Positions 35,805-45,856 of a DNA stretch of 64,000 nucleotides are shown piece after piece (within the stretch, counting starts at the first letter, position 1; each line of letters opens with the position of its first letter). Under the pieces are notes generated by a model. That model was not told the origin of the DNA and did no database searches. It worked only from the letters and a program-made list of their open reading frames with translations. This DNA comes from Sitta carolinensis. Taxonomy: Eukaryota; Chordata; Aves; Passeriformes; Sittidae. A program made the position numbers and the translations under genes. Location of the stretch: positions 27,877,001-27,941,000 of the forward strand of contig JAVUNC010000004.1 of the NCBI GenBank assembly GCA_032173965.1, in the 5' to 3' direction.

Positions 35805-38800
35805 CTTGATCAACTGATTCTAAGCAATCATAATTAGTGGTTCAAATTTGCAAAAATTTGATTCCTTATGTTCGATGACAATAAAATATTTCCTGAATAG
35901 GAATTTCATAAAACAATATTTTTCACTCCTAATATATTGCCTTTAAATTATATCCATAATGAAATGGAATATTAACTATGCTACCAAATCAAAGTGAAAA
36001 GGGCACAGGAAACAAAAAGGTTATGAAGATGGAAAACTGACAGGTTTGATAGCCTGAGTGACATATATTTTATTCTGAAATAACTGCTTGCAATATCACC
36101 TGGAAGTAATACAAAATTATTCTCAAAATAGGAAGTGCATATAAAATAAATCAGAGCAAATTTTCTGGTTTCATTATATTGTTCTATACTTCAGGAACTG
36201 TGCTAGCAAAATAAATGCAATTATTTGCCTAATCAAAGAAGTGTAGCTTAGCTCATAATACATTGTCCTCTGGCAGTCTGAACTGATCAGCAGATTTTAA
36301 AAGAAAAAAAGAAAAAAATATAACTTGTTAATATACTCTATATATCAAATACACTGTTATCCAAGAAGACTTTCAAAGTACTTTGAAACAGTTGTTCCTT
36401 TACCAAAAAACAGTCCAAGGGTTTATAAAAATTCTAAGTATTATTTCAGCAATATTAATCTCATTCTATTTCCCCTGACCTTGAGAGAAGTGTTTGAATT
36501 CTTGTCTAATAGGGTCATAATCCTGCATTCATGTACAACACTAAAAATATAGATTACAAATGTACAGCTGTATTATAGACAAGGAGATAGAAATAAAATC
36601 TCAGAAAGTCATAATGTTTAGTTAAAAATGTTGAGTTTTGCAAACATTTTCCATTTCTACTCTTCCATGTGACATGTAACTGACTACTCTCTACAACTAC
36701 ATGTAGGAAGAATATCAAACTATTGGAGGACTATCAATAACTGGTTTTTAGCCTCATGATTCACTTTGAAAGTAATTTTCAGAGTTTAAGTTGTTCATAT
36801 AGGTGCAATGCAAATTGAAGTTTGCAAATCACAAAGTATATATGTAAGTAAGCAGCTACTCTGTAACAGAGACCGCTTCAATCCCATTATCTCTGACACA
36901 TCAATGAGAAATACTGTGTTTTCCAAACCTGTATTAAGAAGCTGGATCAGTTGTATAAGATGTGCTCACCACCACTGCAGTGTTCCTGATTCTACCACAT
37001 TAAAAAGACCTATCTGAGAAGGGAGAACTCAGAGATAATATGGACTAAAAAATGCCCATTTTGATGGCCACTGAAATCTGGTGTTGTTTAGAATGGTGTT
37101 GAGAGATCGTGATACTAAATATAGAGGCTGTTCTCACTCCTTCCCTAGCAACTTCCCCTGCTCACGCCTCTTCAGAAAAGAACTTAAGAAATCAAGCAAT
37201 AACAATACAGGGAGGGTTCCATAGGAACCCAACTGACTAATGAAGTAAAGTGGGGTTTTTTTAGGTAAGCAATAAGAAACAGAAAAAGAAAGAAAAGCTT
37301 TTGTTCTTTCTGAAGTGTGAAGATGTTTACTCTAGAGTTTTGTTTGCTTAGCCTGCTAAGTGACTCATTGCAGCAGAGTTGAGCTCTTCACCTTAAATCA
37401 TCTGCGGTGTAATAGAGTGTAAGAGTTAATAGCTGGGTGCTGTGATCAAAACTTCTACTTTTCTCTATAGTGCCTGTATACAAAAAGTGTTTTATGAGAG
37501 TAGAGTTTAAAATAGCTGAAATTTTCACATCATAAAGTCTCCATATAAATTTACAGAGTACCCTAAACATAAGTACCCTAATAATAGATACAGGATATTA
37601 TTGTTTGAATAACAGCTCTCGACAAAAAAAGAGGAAAGAATATAGAGAAAGATAAGGTAAAACCATCATGTAATCCTAATATGTATGTTCTAATTAACCA
37701 GTCAAGAAGTTTTCTTTTTTAAGGCTGTCCATTTTCAAAAACAACAAATGAGCCTAACTGAAAGCTTGGATTTAAGTTTCATTTTTAATTTCTCTGTTCT
37801 TTCCAGGAATTAAATATTTCACGCATATATAATACATATGAATACATATATGAATGTGTTATTCAGTATACACGCATAGTACAGAGAAAAACTAATCTTC
37901 ATATAATTTTATGGTAAGTCAGCAAAAAGTAGAGTTATTTATAATTTTTGGACACATATCTAAGCATGATATACTTCTTCATATCTACTTGAATATTTAT
38001 TAACAGTAGGAAAATATAAACATTAATAATTCCATTGAAATTACTAAATCATCTATGATACCTAAGTTTTCAGAAAATCATCTGCTTATCATGAAGACCT
38101 GGCACAGAATATCACAATCACAAACTAAACTGTCCTGGAGAAATATCCAAATTTTTTTTCCCTAGATATCCAAAACATGTTCTTAAATTTCCATACCTGT
38201 TCCACAGAAAATAACCTTTGTTTTCATTATCTATGATTGTCTAAAATAGCTTAATAATTTAAAATGTTTTGTTTTTTTTCTGATTATCTGATTTTATCTG
38301 ATTAAGTTTTCCTGCTGGAGGACATAGATTTGCTGAAGATCCCCTAAAGAACTGAACAGATATACAATGAGAAGAGATGAAATTAATAGACTCACAAAAA
38401 GGAAGATTGTAATAGTGTATTAACTTTTTAGAGACACAGAAAGTTACAGAGATGTACCTGTACAACTGTAATTTGAAGTTCTTATCTCACACACAAAATC
38501 GATCAACCCCTGTTTCTCTCCAGGAGGGACTGACAATGTAATCTTGCCTTTATTATTGCAGGTTGACACACGTTACTGATGACCTGTAGCTACCCTGCTC
38601 TTAAGACACTACAAAACTGGCAGTTATAACAGTCCAAGACTGTTTTGTCTACTATCTCGGGCTTAGGTGTCAAAGTGCTGGCAAGCCTGTGCTGGAGCAG
38701 TGAAAAAGCAAGGGGAGGAAGAAGTGATGGATAGGAGCTGTTATGAACTCACCACAACCCGCAATGCAAATCCTTCATTGCCGTGTGATGGAGGGATAAG

Positions 38801-38899
38801 CCAGAAATAAACCTGGGAAGAGCGGAATGAGGAGCAGGTATTGAGATTTTTGCCTGTTCATATTTTAAATCACTATTGATAAATATTTGGATAGACAAT
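35805..38899. other. Unique AT-rich DNA
   Basis: No gene or clear repeat. ORFs are short and without motifs. Confidence 0.5.
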
Positions 38900-39080
38900 A
38901 AATGAAATTAATTTTGCCCAAGTCAGGTATGCTTTTCCCATGACAGTAACTGGTAAGTTTTCTCTCTGCCCTTAGGCTGGCCAAAATCCTTTTTTCCATC
39001 TTATTTTCTCCTGTCCTGTTTGAGAAGGGGAATTGAGCAAGCAGCTGAGTGGGCACCTGACAGTCACAGTTAACTCACCA
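38900..39080 (+). repeat. LTR 3' end fragment (plus strand)
   Basis: This diverged copy belongs to the same family as 35625-35804 (AGTAACTGGTAAGTTTTCTC and a GGGCACCTGACAGTCACAG block). It ends about 60 bp before the young ERV. Confidence 0.6.
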
Positions 39081-39141
39081 AAACTGCACAGATACCCGAA
39101 GCTGTGAATGGTTAATGCCGATCCCAAGTCAGCTGGGTCGT

Positions 39142-39772
39142 TGTCCTAGGGTGATGTTTGTATCCCCATTTATGTGTGTTCTGCTATGTTGGATGTTATG
39201 TTCTGTGCCTGTGAGACGGGCTCTGAAGGACAAATGTTTTGTTTTGGTTCTGTTATCAGCCTGCTTCCCCCCCACGACTGGCGGGACACAGAGACGGGGC
39301 AGTACATAGTGTGGCTGTTGTTTTTTGCTGCTCTCTTTTCTCCTTGACTCTAGCTCTGGCTGCTGCTTTTGCTCCTGCTCCTGCTTCGCTTCGCTCTTGC
39401 TTTGTTTTTTTCCTTTTTTTTCTTTTTTCTTGTAACTACTGGGACCTGCTCCGGACTGGGACCTGAGAACACCTTGTGGCCGGCAACAGCCATCCCCAGC
39501 GCCGGAGGGAGTGACAACAGGGCGACCACCCCCAAGAGAGACTCGCTGCATTTGTCATCTCTTTTTCAGAGCTGTGAAAAAGTGTTGTCATCTGGTATTG
39601 TTCATTTTGTGTACTGGGGGGGGGAGGCTGTGCCTGTTAAATAAACAGGTTCTTTCCACTTCTCTCCGAGGAATCATTCCCGAACCGGCTGGGGGGAGGG
39701 GCCGTGTGGGTTTGATCTCCGGAGGGAGCTTCCTTTGGAGGTTTTCTCCCAGATTTGCCCTAAACTAGGACA
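39142..39772 (+). repeat. 5' LTR of the young ERV
   Basis: It is bounded by TGTCCTAGGG and CTAAACTAGGACA. I see no TATA box at a usual place. A pyrimidine-rich stretch with CTGCT repeats and a T-rich tract runs from about 39355 to 39430, before the poly-A signal. One base separates it from the 3' LTR. Confidence 0.95.
39640..39645 (+). promoter_or_regulatory. AATAAA polyadenylation signal, 5' LTR
   Basis: It sits in GTTAAATAAACAGG, about 127 bp before the LTR end, which places the R/U5 border a little downstream. The equivalent signal in the 3' LTR is the one expected to be used. Confidence 0.8.
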
Positions 39773-39777
39773 AAATT

Positions 39778-39795
39778 TGGCGCCCAACGTGGGGC
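39778..39795 (+). promoter_or_regulatory. Primer binding site for tRNA-Lys1,2
   Basis: Five bases after the LTR lies TGGCGCCCAACGTGGGGC, the exact complement of the 3' 18 nt of the lysine tRNA with anticodon CTT, ending in CCA. Minus-strand DNA synthesis would start here. The intact match fits a recent insertion. Confidence 0.95.
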
Positions 39796-39893
39796 TCGAG
39801 AGAGAGTGGAAAAACCCTGTTTTGAGTATATTTTGGTTGTTACTACTTGGTGGTGGTATAAAGCATTTTATAGTCATGTGCTTTCAATTTATA

Positions 39894-41909
39894 ATGTCTC
39901 TTGGGGTGAAGGCTTGCCTGTATTTCTGGTCCCTAGGGTTTTTTGAGATCATAATACTTCTATGGTCCCTAGGTTTATTTGCTTATCCTCAAATAGTTCT
40001 ACTATTGTCCCTAATACGTAGTTTTTACAGTAGAGGGGCAGTGACCAGAATAGCCATACTGCTGGGCTTGGTGGTGGTGATTTGTAAGAAGTTTATAAAT
40101 CTGCTGGGGGCTGTTCCAGGTATGGATGGTTCATGGCTATGGTTATTTACCCAGATTGTTATGGGAGGAGTAGGGGATGAGGCTTTTCAGTCTTTGCTTT
40201 CCTTCTTCTCCTCTGAATTTGTCACATCACTGTTTGAGAATATTCAGTTTCCCCTGAATGTTAAAGAGACTATCTTTCTGGTCTTTAATCTAGTAAGCTT
40301 CCATTATACAGTCCGCAGCTTCTCTAGAATGAGGGCTGAGATTTCTAGACGGGCTGATGAGACCCCTGACCCAGGAGTAGACCCAGGTGTGGAAAATCCT
40401 GAGTGGTGTGGGAAATGGGAGGATATGGGCCAAATCCTGAAGGAATTCTCTGACCCTATAGCCTGGGACTTTCCCCATGAACAAATTCAGAACCCAGCTG
40501 AGGTAGGGAAATACCTGAAAGAGAAGTACCATGATGATCCTAAGGAGAAAAAGATCATTGCAGTGAGCTGGGCCCTGGCATATGCTTATCGCACACTGCT
40601 AGATACTGTAGGACAGCAGACAGAGGAAGGGGGGCAGGGAGATACATCAGCAGTTATCCCGGTCACTCAGGCTACAGCAAACACCCTGGGCTCAAAGCCA
40701 GCAGCCAAACCAGATAGTGAGCCTAAGGCAGCAGCTACAACAGATAATAAGCCTCAACCAATGGCTGTTGCTACTAGCACTCGAAGTGGGAAGTGCACAG
40801 ACAAGACCGATCGACCAGTGGATGATGATGATGATGATGCAGGAGAAGGACCCTCAACACCTCCTGACATAAAATCAGGAGTCAAAACAACAGGTACCAG
40901 ATCAGAAGCCAATATTGAGTCCTTTTCCCTGAAGGACCTTCGTGGCCTACGGAAGGACTACACTCGACGACCTGATGAATCTATAATTAGTTGGTTAGTC
41001 CGTCTTTGGGATGCTGCAGGTGAGGCTACAATTCTGGATGGCACTGAAGCGAGGCATTTGGGATCCCTGTCACATGATCCTGTCATCGACCAAGGAATGA
41101 TGAGAGGGGTTAACCCTCACAGCCTCTGGGCACGGGTCTTGGAAAGTGTAGCACAAAGATACCTCTGTGCAGACGATCTTTATATGCAGCAAACACAGTG
41201 GAAAACCATAGAACAAGGGATACAACGCCTGAGAGAAATGGCAGTGGCAGAGATTATCTTCTCAGATGACATAACAACTAGGAATCCAGACATGGTACCA
41301 TGCACGTCTGTGATGTGGCGAAAACTGGTACGACTTGGGCCACAAGAATATGCCTCTGCTTTAGCCATAATGAAGAGGGATGACAGGAATGAGACTGTGC
41401 TGGATATGGCAAAGAAGCTCCGAGCTTACGCAGATGCTGTGCATGGCCCAACACATGCCAGAATTGCAGCGGTGGAAACACGTCTGCAAAAATTAGAGGA
41501 CAAGATAGAAGAAAATCATAAGAAGCTCAGAGAAGAGATTAAAGAAGACCTTCTCCAAATCTCAGCAGTACAGATCAGAGGCTCTGGTACCCAACGCAGA
41601 CGTTCCCCATATGGAGAGAGAAAATACACCCCACGAGCTGAGCTGTGGTTCTTCCTGCGTGATTGTGGAGAAAACATGAGGAGATGGGATGGAAAACCAA
41701 CTGCTGCTCTGGCCCAACGGGTGCGTGAATTGAAGGAAGACAAGGATCAGAGAGGAAGTTCCACCAAAAGGAAAGCAGCTCCAGTTGCCCGTAGCCAAAC
41801 TGCCAAGTATGATGATAATGATGACATGTCCGATCCCCTTGAAGGAACACTAAATACCAAGGAAAGAAGGATAACCAGGCTTAGAGGGGCCCTGCCTCTA
41901 GCCAGGTAG
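39894..41909 (+). CDS. gag: Gag-like protein with N-terminal hydrophobic segments
   Basis: This uninterrupted ORF encodes about 671 residues from the ATG at 39894, which has A at -3; an ATG at 39876 adds six residues, and the frame is open further upstream without an ATG. Residues about 3-29, 31-41 and 53-64 are strongly hydrophobic, like two or three membrane segments, where retroviral Gag normally has a myristoylated matrix domain. Next come an acidic, Ala/Pro-rich linker with a run of six or more Asp (about 40818-40838), then the capsid-like part. ESIISWLVRL near residue 360 resembles the Gag major homology motif. A charged coiled coil (about residues 522-560) and a basic tail follow. No CCHC zinc knuckle is present. 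It overlaps pol by 25 nt in a different frame. The Gag role is inferred mainly from position and this motif; membrane topology is a prediction. Confidence 0.8.
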   Translation: MSLGVKACLYFWSLGFFEIIILLWSLGLFAYPQIVLLLSLIRSFYSRGAVTRIAILLGLVVVICKKFINLLGAVPGMDGSWLWLFTQIVMGGVGDEAFQSLLSFFSSEFVTSLFENIQFPLNVKETIFLVFNLVSFHYTVRSFSRMRAEISRRADETPDPGVDPGVENPEWCGKWEDMGQILKEFSDPIAWDFPHEQIQNPAEVGKYLKEKYHDDPKEKKIIAVSWALAYAYRTLLDTVGQQTEEGGQGDTSAVIPVTQATANTLGSKPAAKPDSEPKAAATTDNKPQPMAVATSTRSGKCTDKTDRPVDDDDDDAGEGPSTPPDIKSGVKTTGTRSEANIESFSLKDLRGLRKDYTRRPDESIISWLVRLWDAAGEATILDGTEARHLGSLSHDPVIDQGMMRGVNPHSLWARVLESVAQRYLCADDLYMQQTQWKTIEQGIQRLREMAVAEIIFSDDITTRNPDMVPCTSVMWRKLVRLGPQEYASALAIMKRDDRNETVLDMAKKLRAYADAVHGPTHARIAAVETRLQKLEDKIEENHKKLREEIKEDLLQISAVQIRGSGTQRRRSPYGERKYTPRAELWFFLRDCGENMRRWDGKPTAALAQRVRELKEDKDQRGSSTKRKAAPVARSQTAKYDDNDDMSDPLEGTLNTKERRITRLRGALPLAR

Positions 41910-42727
41910 AGGCTAGGGAAAACCGTGTTTTCTGGACCGTGTGGATTCGTTGGCCTGGCACATCGGAACCACGAGAGTATACAGCTTTAGTTGACACTGG
42001 TGCGCAGTGCACATTAATCCCATCAAGACATGTGGGGACAGAATCTGTTTCTATTGCTGGTGTGACAGGGGGATCGCAGGATTTCACTTTGGTGGAAGCT
42101 GATGTGAGCCTGACTGGAAATGAGTGGAAGAAACACCCTATTGTGACTGGCCCAGAGGCCCCATGTATTTTGGGCATAGATTATCTTCGAAGTGGGTATT
42201 TCAAAGACCCAAAAGGACTCAGGTGGGCATTTGGGATAGCGGCTGTAGTGACAGAGAGCATCCAGCAACTGAACACTTTGCCTGGACTGTCCGAAAATCC
42301 ATCTACAGTAGGACTTCTGAAGGGAGAAGAGCAACAGGTACCAATTGCTACTTCCATAGTGCATCGTCGACAGTACAGAACAACTCGAGATGCTGTGATT
42401 CCCATCCATAAGATGATCCGAGAGCTGGAGAGCCAAGGGGTGGTCAGCAAAACCCACTCACCCTTCAACAGCCCCATCTGGCCTGTGCGCAAATCTGAAG
42501 GAGAATGGAGATTGACGGTGGACTACCGTGCATTAAATGAAGTGACTCCACCGCTGAGTACTGCTGTGCCAGACATATTAGAGCTCCAGTATGAGCTGGA
42601 GTCCAAGGCAGCGAAGTGGTATGCCACTATTGACATTGCAAATGCATTTTTCTCCATTCCTCTGGCAGCAGAATGCAGGCCTCAGTTTGCTTTCACGTGG
42701 AGGGGAGTGCAGTATACTTGGAATTGA
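41885..42727 (+). pseudogene. pol: pol, first open part: protease and start of reverse transcriptase
   Basis: This frame is one base back (-1) from gag and opens after a TAG at 41882-41884, so it overlaps the gag end by 25 nt. It has no ATG near its start, so it is normally made as a Gag-Pol fusion. The aspartic protease motif LVDTGAQ has its catalytic Asp at 41993, and an ILGIDYLRSG flap-end block follows near 42171. The reverse transcriptase begins around 42390, with LTVDYRALN near 42512 and the first catalytic Asp in TIDIANAFF at 42632-42634. The frame stops at TGA 42725-42727, after the QYTWN block and 31 codons short of the YIDD motif, so the polymerase active site is cut in two. The same frame resumes immediately after the stop. 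Confidence 0.88.
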
Positions 42728-45064
42728 CTGCCCCAGGGGTGGAAGCACAGTCCCACCATCTGCCATGGACTGATCCAGACTGCACTAGAAAAGGGTGAGG
42801 CTCCAGAACATCTACAGTATATTGATGACATCATTGTGTGGGGGAACACGGCAGTAGAAGTGTTTGAGAAAGGAGAGAAAATTATCCAAATCCTCCTGAA
42901 AGCTGGTTTCGCCATCAAAAAGAGTAAAGTCAAGGGACCAGCTCGTGAGATTCAGTTCCTAGGAGTAAAGTGGCAAGATGGATGGCGTCAGATTCCTACA
43001 GATGTCATCAATAAGATTACAGCTATGTCTCCACCAACCAATAAGAAGGAGACACAAGCTTTCCTAGGCGCCATAGGTTTTTGGAGAATGCACATTCCTG
43101 AGTACAGTCAAATCGTAAGCCCTCTTTACCTGGTCACCCGCAAGAAGAACGATTTCCACTGGGGCCCTGAGCAGCAACAAGCTTTTGCCCAGATTAAGCA
43201 GGAGATCGCTCATGCGGTGGCCCTTGGCCCAGTCAGGACAGGACCAGAGGTAAAGAATGTGCTCTACTCTGCAGCCGGGAGCCATGGTCTGTCCTGGAGC
43301 CTTTGGCAAAAGGTGCCTGGGGAGACTCGGGGTCGACCATTGGGATTTTGGAGTCGAGGCTACAGGGGGTCTGAATCCAACTACACTCCAACAGAAAAAG
43401 AAATCTTAGCTGCTTACGAAGGAGTCCAAGCTGCCTCAGAAGTGATTGGTACAGAAGTGCAACTCCTTCTGGCACCCCGACTACCGGTACTGGGGTGGAT
43501 GTTCAAAGACAAGGTTCCTTCTACCCACCATGCCACCAGTGCTACATGGAGCAAGTGGATTGCTCTTCTCACACAGCGCGCCCATATAGGTAAACTAAAT
43601 CGCCCTGGGATTCTGGAGGCAATTACAAATTGGCCCGAAGGTGAGAATTTTGATGTCAGAGATGAAGAAGAAGAGCCAGTGACACGGGCTCAAGAAGCTC
43701 CTCCATATAACCAACTGCCCCCAGAGGAAACACGCTATGCTCTTTTCACTGACGGTTCCTGTCGTATTGTAGGGATGAACCGGAAGTGGAAAGCAGCTGT
43801 CTGGAGCCCCACACGACAGGTCGCAGAGGCCATTGAGGGAGAAGGTGGGTCAAGCCAACTTGCAGAGCTCAAAGCCGTTCAACTGGCCCTGGACATTGCT
43901 GAAAGAGAGAGGTGGCCAAAGCTCTACCTCTACACTGATTCATGGATGGTAGCCAATGCTCTGTGGGGATGGCTGGAGAGGTGGAAAAAGGCTCACTGGC
44001 AACGTAGAGGAAAACCAATTTGGGCTGCTGAAGAGTGGAAAGACATCGCTACCAGAGTAGGGAGGCTACCTATGAAGGTCCGCCATGTAGATGCCCATGT
44101 CCCCAAAAGTAGAGCTAATGAGGAGCACCAAAACAACAATCAGGTAGATCAGGCTGCAAAGATAGGGGTGTCCAAGATAGATCTAGACTGGGAACACAAG
44201 GGAGAGTTGTTCCTAGCTCGATGGGCCCATGATGCCTCAGGCCATCAGGGTAGAGATGCCACCTATAAGTGGGCTCGAGACCGAGGGGTGGATTTAACCA
44301 TGGATAGCATTTCTCAGGTTATCCACGACTGTGAGACATGTGCTGCCATCAAGCAGGCCAAAAGGGTGAAGCCCCTCTGGTATGGGGGGCGATGGTCCAA
44401 ATACAAGTATGGGGAGGCCTGGCAGGTTGACTACATCACACTGCCCCAAACACGTCAAGGCAAGCGCTACGTGCTCACAATGGTAGAAGCCACCACAGGA
44501 TGGTTGGAGACCTACCCTACGTCTCATGCCACTGCCCGGAACACCATCCTGGGCCTTGAAAAGCAGGTCCTTTGGAGGCATGGTACTCCTGAGAGAATTG
44601 AGTCAGACAATGGGACTCATTTTAAGAACAGTCTTATCAACACCTGGGCTAGGGAACATGGCATCGAGTGGGTGTATCATATTCCCTACCATGCACCAGC
44701 TGCAGGTAAAGTAGAAAGGTACAACGGATTACTAAAAACCCAGCTGAAGGCCTTGGGTGGGGGATCTTTCAAAAATTGGGAGCAGCATCTAGCAAAGGCC
44801 ACTTGGTTAGTTAACACTCGGGGTTCCACCAACCGAGCAGGTCCTGCCCAGTCTGAGTCCTTGAATACAGCAGACGGAGATAAAGTCCCAGTGGTGCATG
44901 TCAGAGGTTTGTTAGGGAAGACGGTGTGGATCAAGTCTGCCTCGAGTACAGACAAACCCATCCGCGGGGTTGTCTTTGCTCAGGGACCAGGTTGCACCTG
45001 GTGGGTAATGCAAAGAGATGGATCAACACGATGTGTACCTCAGGGAGATCTGATCGTGGGGTGA
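42728..45064 (+). pseudogene. pol: pol, second part: reverse transcriptase, RNase H, integrase
   Basis: It is in the same frame as the first part and uninterrupted to the TGA at 45062-45064. YIDD, the polymerase motif with two catalytic Asp, is at 42818-42829. RNase H follows from about 43730, with acidic residues in FTDGS (Asp at 43751), SQLAELKAVQLA, YTDSWM and HVDAHV. Integrase has the zinc-binding His pair (44228 and 44243) and Cys pair (44330 and 44339), then catalytic Asp 44429, Asp 44606 and Glu 44714, spaced D-35-E for the last two. A short SH3-like C-terminal part with Trp residues ends the frame. All key residues are kept, so the only visible break in pol is the stop at 42725. An internal ATG-started product from 42836 would lack half of the polymerase. 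Confidence 0.9.
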
Positions 45065-45090
45065 AGATGATCAATATTTGTTGGAAAATG

Positions 45091-45165
45091 TGTAAGTGTC
45101 GAAGGTCTGGGCAAGTGAAAAAATGGAGAAGGAAACATGTAAGTGTCGAAGGTCTGAGCAAGTGA
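45091..45165 (+). repeat. Direct repeat of 28 bp in the ERV 3' UTR
   Basis: TGTAAGTGTCGAAGGTCTGG at 45091 recurs at 45138, with one mismatch over the 28 bp (45091-45118 and 45138-45165). Each copy holds a GTAAGT. It could be a duplicated regulatory RNA element, in the manner of the direct repeats in avian sarcoma-leukosis 3' regions, but the function is unknown. Confidence 0.85.
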
Positions 45166-45214
45166 CAGATGGAAGTTTTAAAATGTATGATGTGTGGTAG
45201 TATAATATGGGGAT

Positions 45215-45225
45215 AAGGGGTGGAA
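45215..45225 (+). promoter_or_regulatory. Polypurine tract
   Basis: AAGGGGTGGAA lies directly before the 3' LTR, where plus-strand synthesis would be primed. The purine-rich context extends back to 45209, with single T interruptions. Confidence 0.75.
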
Positions 45226-45856
45226 TGTCCTAGGGTGATGTTTGTATCCCCATTTATGTGTGTTCTGCTATGTTGGATGTTATGTTCTGTGCCTGTGAGA
45301 CGGGCTCTGAAGGACAAATGTTTTGTTTTGGTTCTGTTATCAGCCTGCTTCCCCCCCACGACTGGCGGGACACAGAGACGGGGCAGTACATAGTGTGGCT
45401 GTTGTTTTTTGCTGCTCTCTTTTCTCCTTGACTCTAGCTCTGGCTGCTGCTTTTGCTCCTGCTCCTGCTTCGCTTCGCTCTTGCTTTGTTTTTTTCCTTT
45501 TTTTTCTTTTTTCTTGTAACTACTGGGACCTGCTCCGGACTGGGACCTGAGAACACCTTGTGGCCGGCAGCAGCCATCCCCAGCGCCGGAGGGAGTGACA
45601 ACAGGGCGACCACCCCCAAGAGAGACTCGCTGCATTTGTCATCTCTTTTTCAGAGCTGTGAAAAAGTGTTGTCATCTGGTATTGTTCATTTTGTGTACTG
45701 GGGGGGGGAGGCTGTGCCTGTTAAATAAACAGGTTCTTTCCACTTCTCTCCGAGGAATCATTCCCGAACCGGCTGGGGGGAGGGGCCGTGTGGGTTTGAT
45801 CTCCGGAGGGAGCTTCCTTTGGAGGTTTTCTCCCAGATTTGCCCTAAACTAGGACA
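45226..45856 (+). repeat. 3' LTR of the young ERV
   Basis: It is 631 bp and differs from the 5' LTR at one base by eye, with no indels. AATAAA at 45724-45729 is the expected poly-A signal for the viral RNA. Confidence 0.95.

Larger units (their letters stand above)
45065..45225 (+). other. 3' untranslated region, no env
   Basis: Only 161 bp separates pol from the 3' LTR, so no env or dUTPase gene is present. It holds a duplicated 28-mer and the polypurine tract. Confidence 0.9.
39142..45856 (+). mobile_element. Full-length young env-less ERV (probably ERV-L class)
   Basis: The element spans 6715 bp: LTR, primer binding site, gag-like ORF, pol, short 3' UTR with polypurine tract, LTR. The two 631 bp LTRs are the same length and differ at one position by eye (39485 A versus 45569 G, within GGCCGGCARCAGCC). 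Ends are TGTCCTAG and CTAGGACA. The flanking 5-mers GTCGT and GTGGT match at four of five; a 5 bp duplication is usual for ERV-L class elements. The pol sequence and missing env fit the ERV-L class, while the Lys primer site is more often seen in class II, so the class is probable rather than certain. Unlike the mammalian ERV-L elements I know, no dUTPase follows integrase. One stop in reverse transcriptase makes this copy defective unless read through or helped in trans. Confidence 0.93.

Noticed and set aside
45065..45225. A short env or accessory gene after pol
   Set aside because: Only 161 bp is available, with stops in the frames. It reads as a 3' UTR.
44931..45635. 234-codon minus-strand ORF spanning the pol end and 3' LTR, with a 140-codon version in the 5' LTR
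   Set aside because: It is antisense to pol and the LTR, its Lys/Gln-rich part reflects the T-rich LTR tract, and it resembles no known protein. Antisense retroviral genes exist, so the shared frame is noted, but evidence is lacking.
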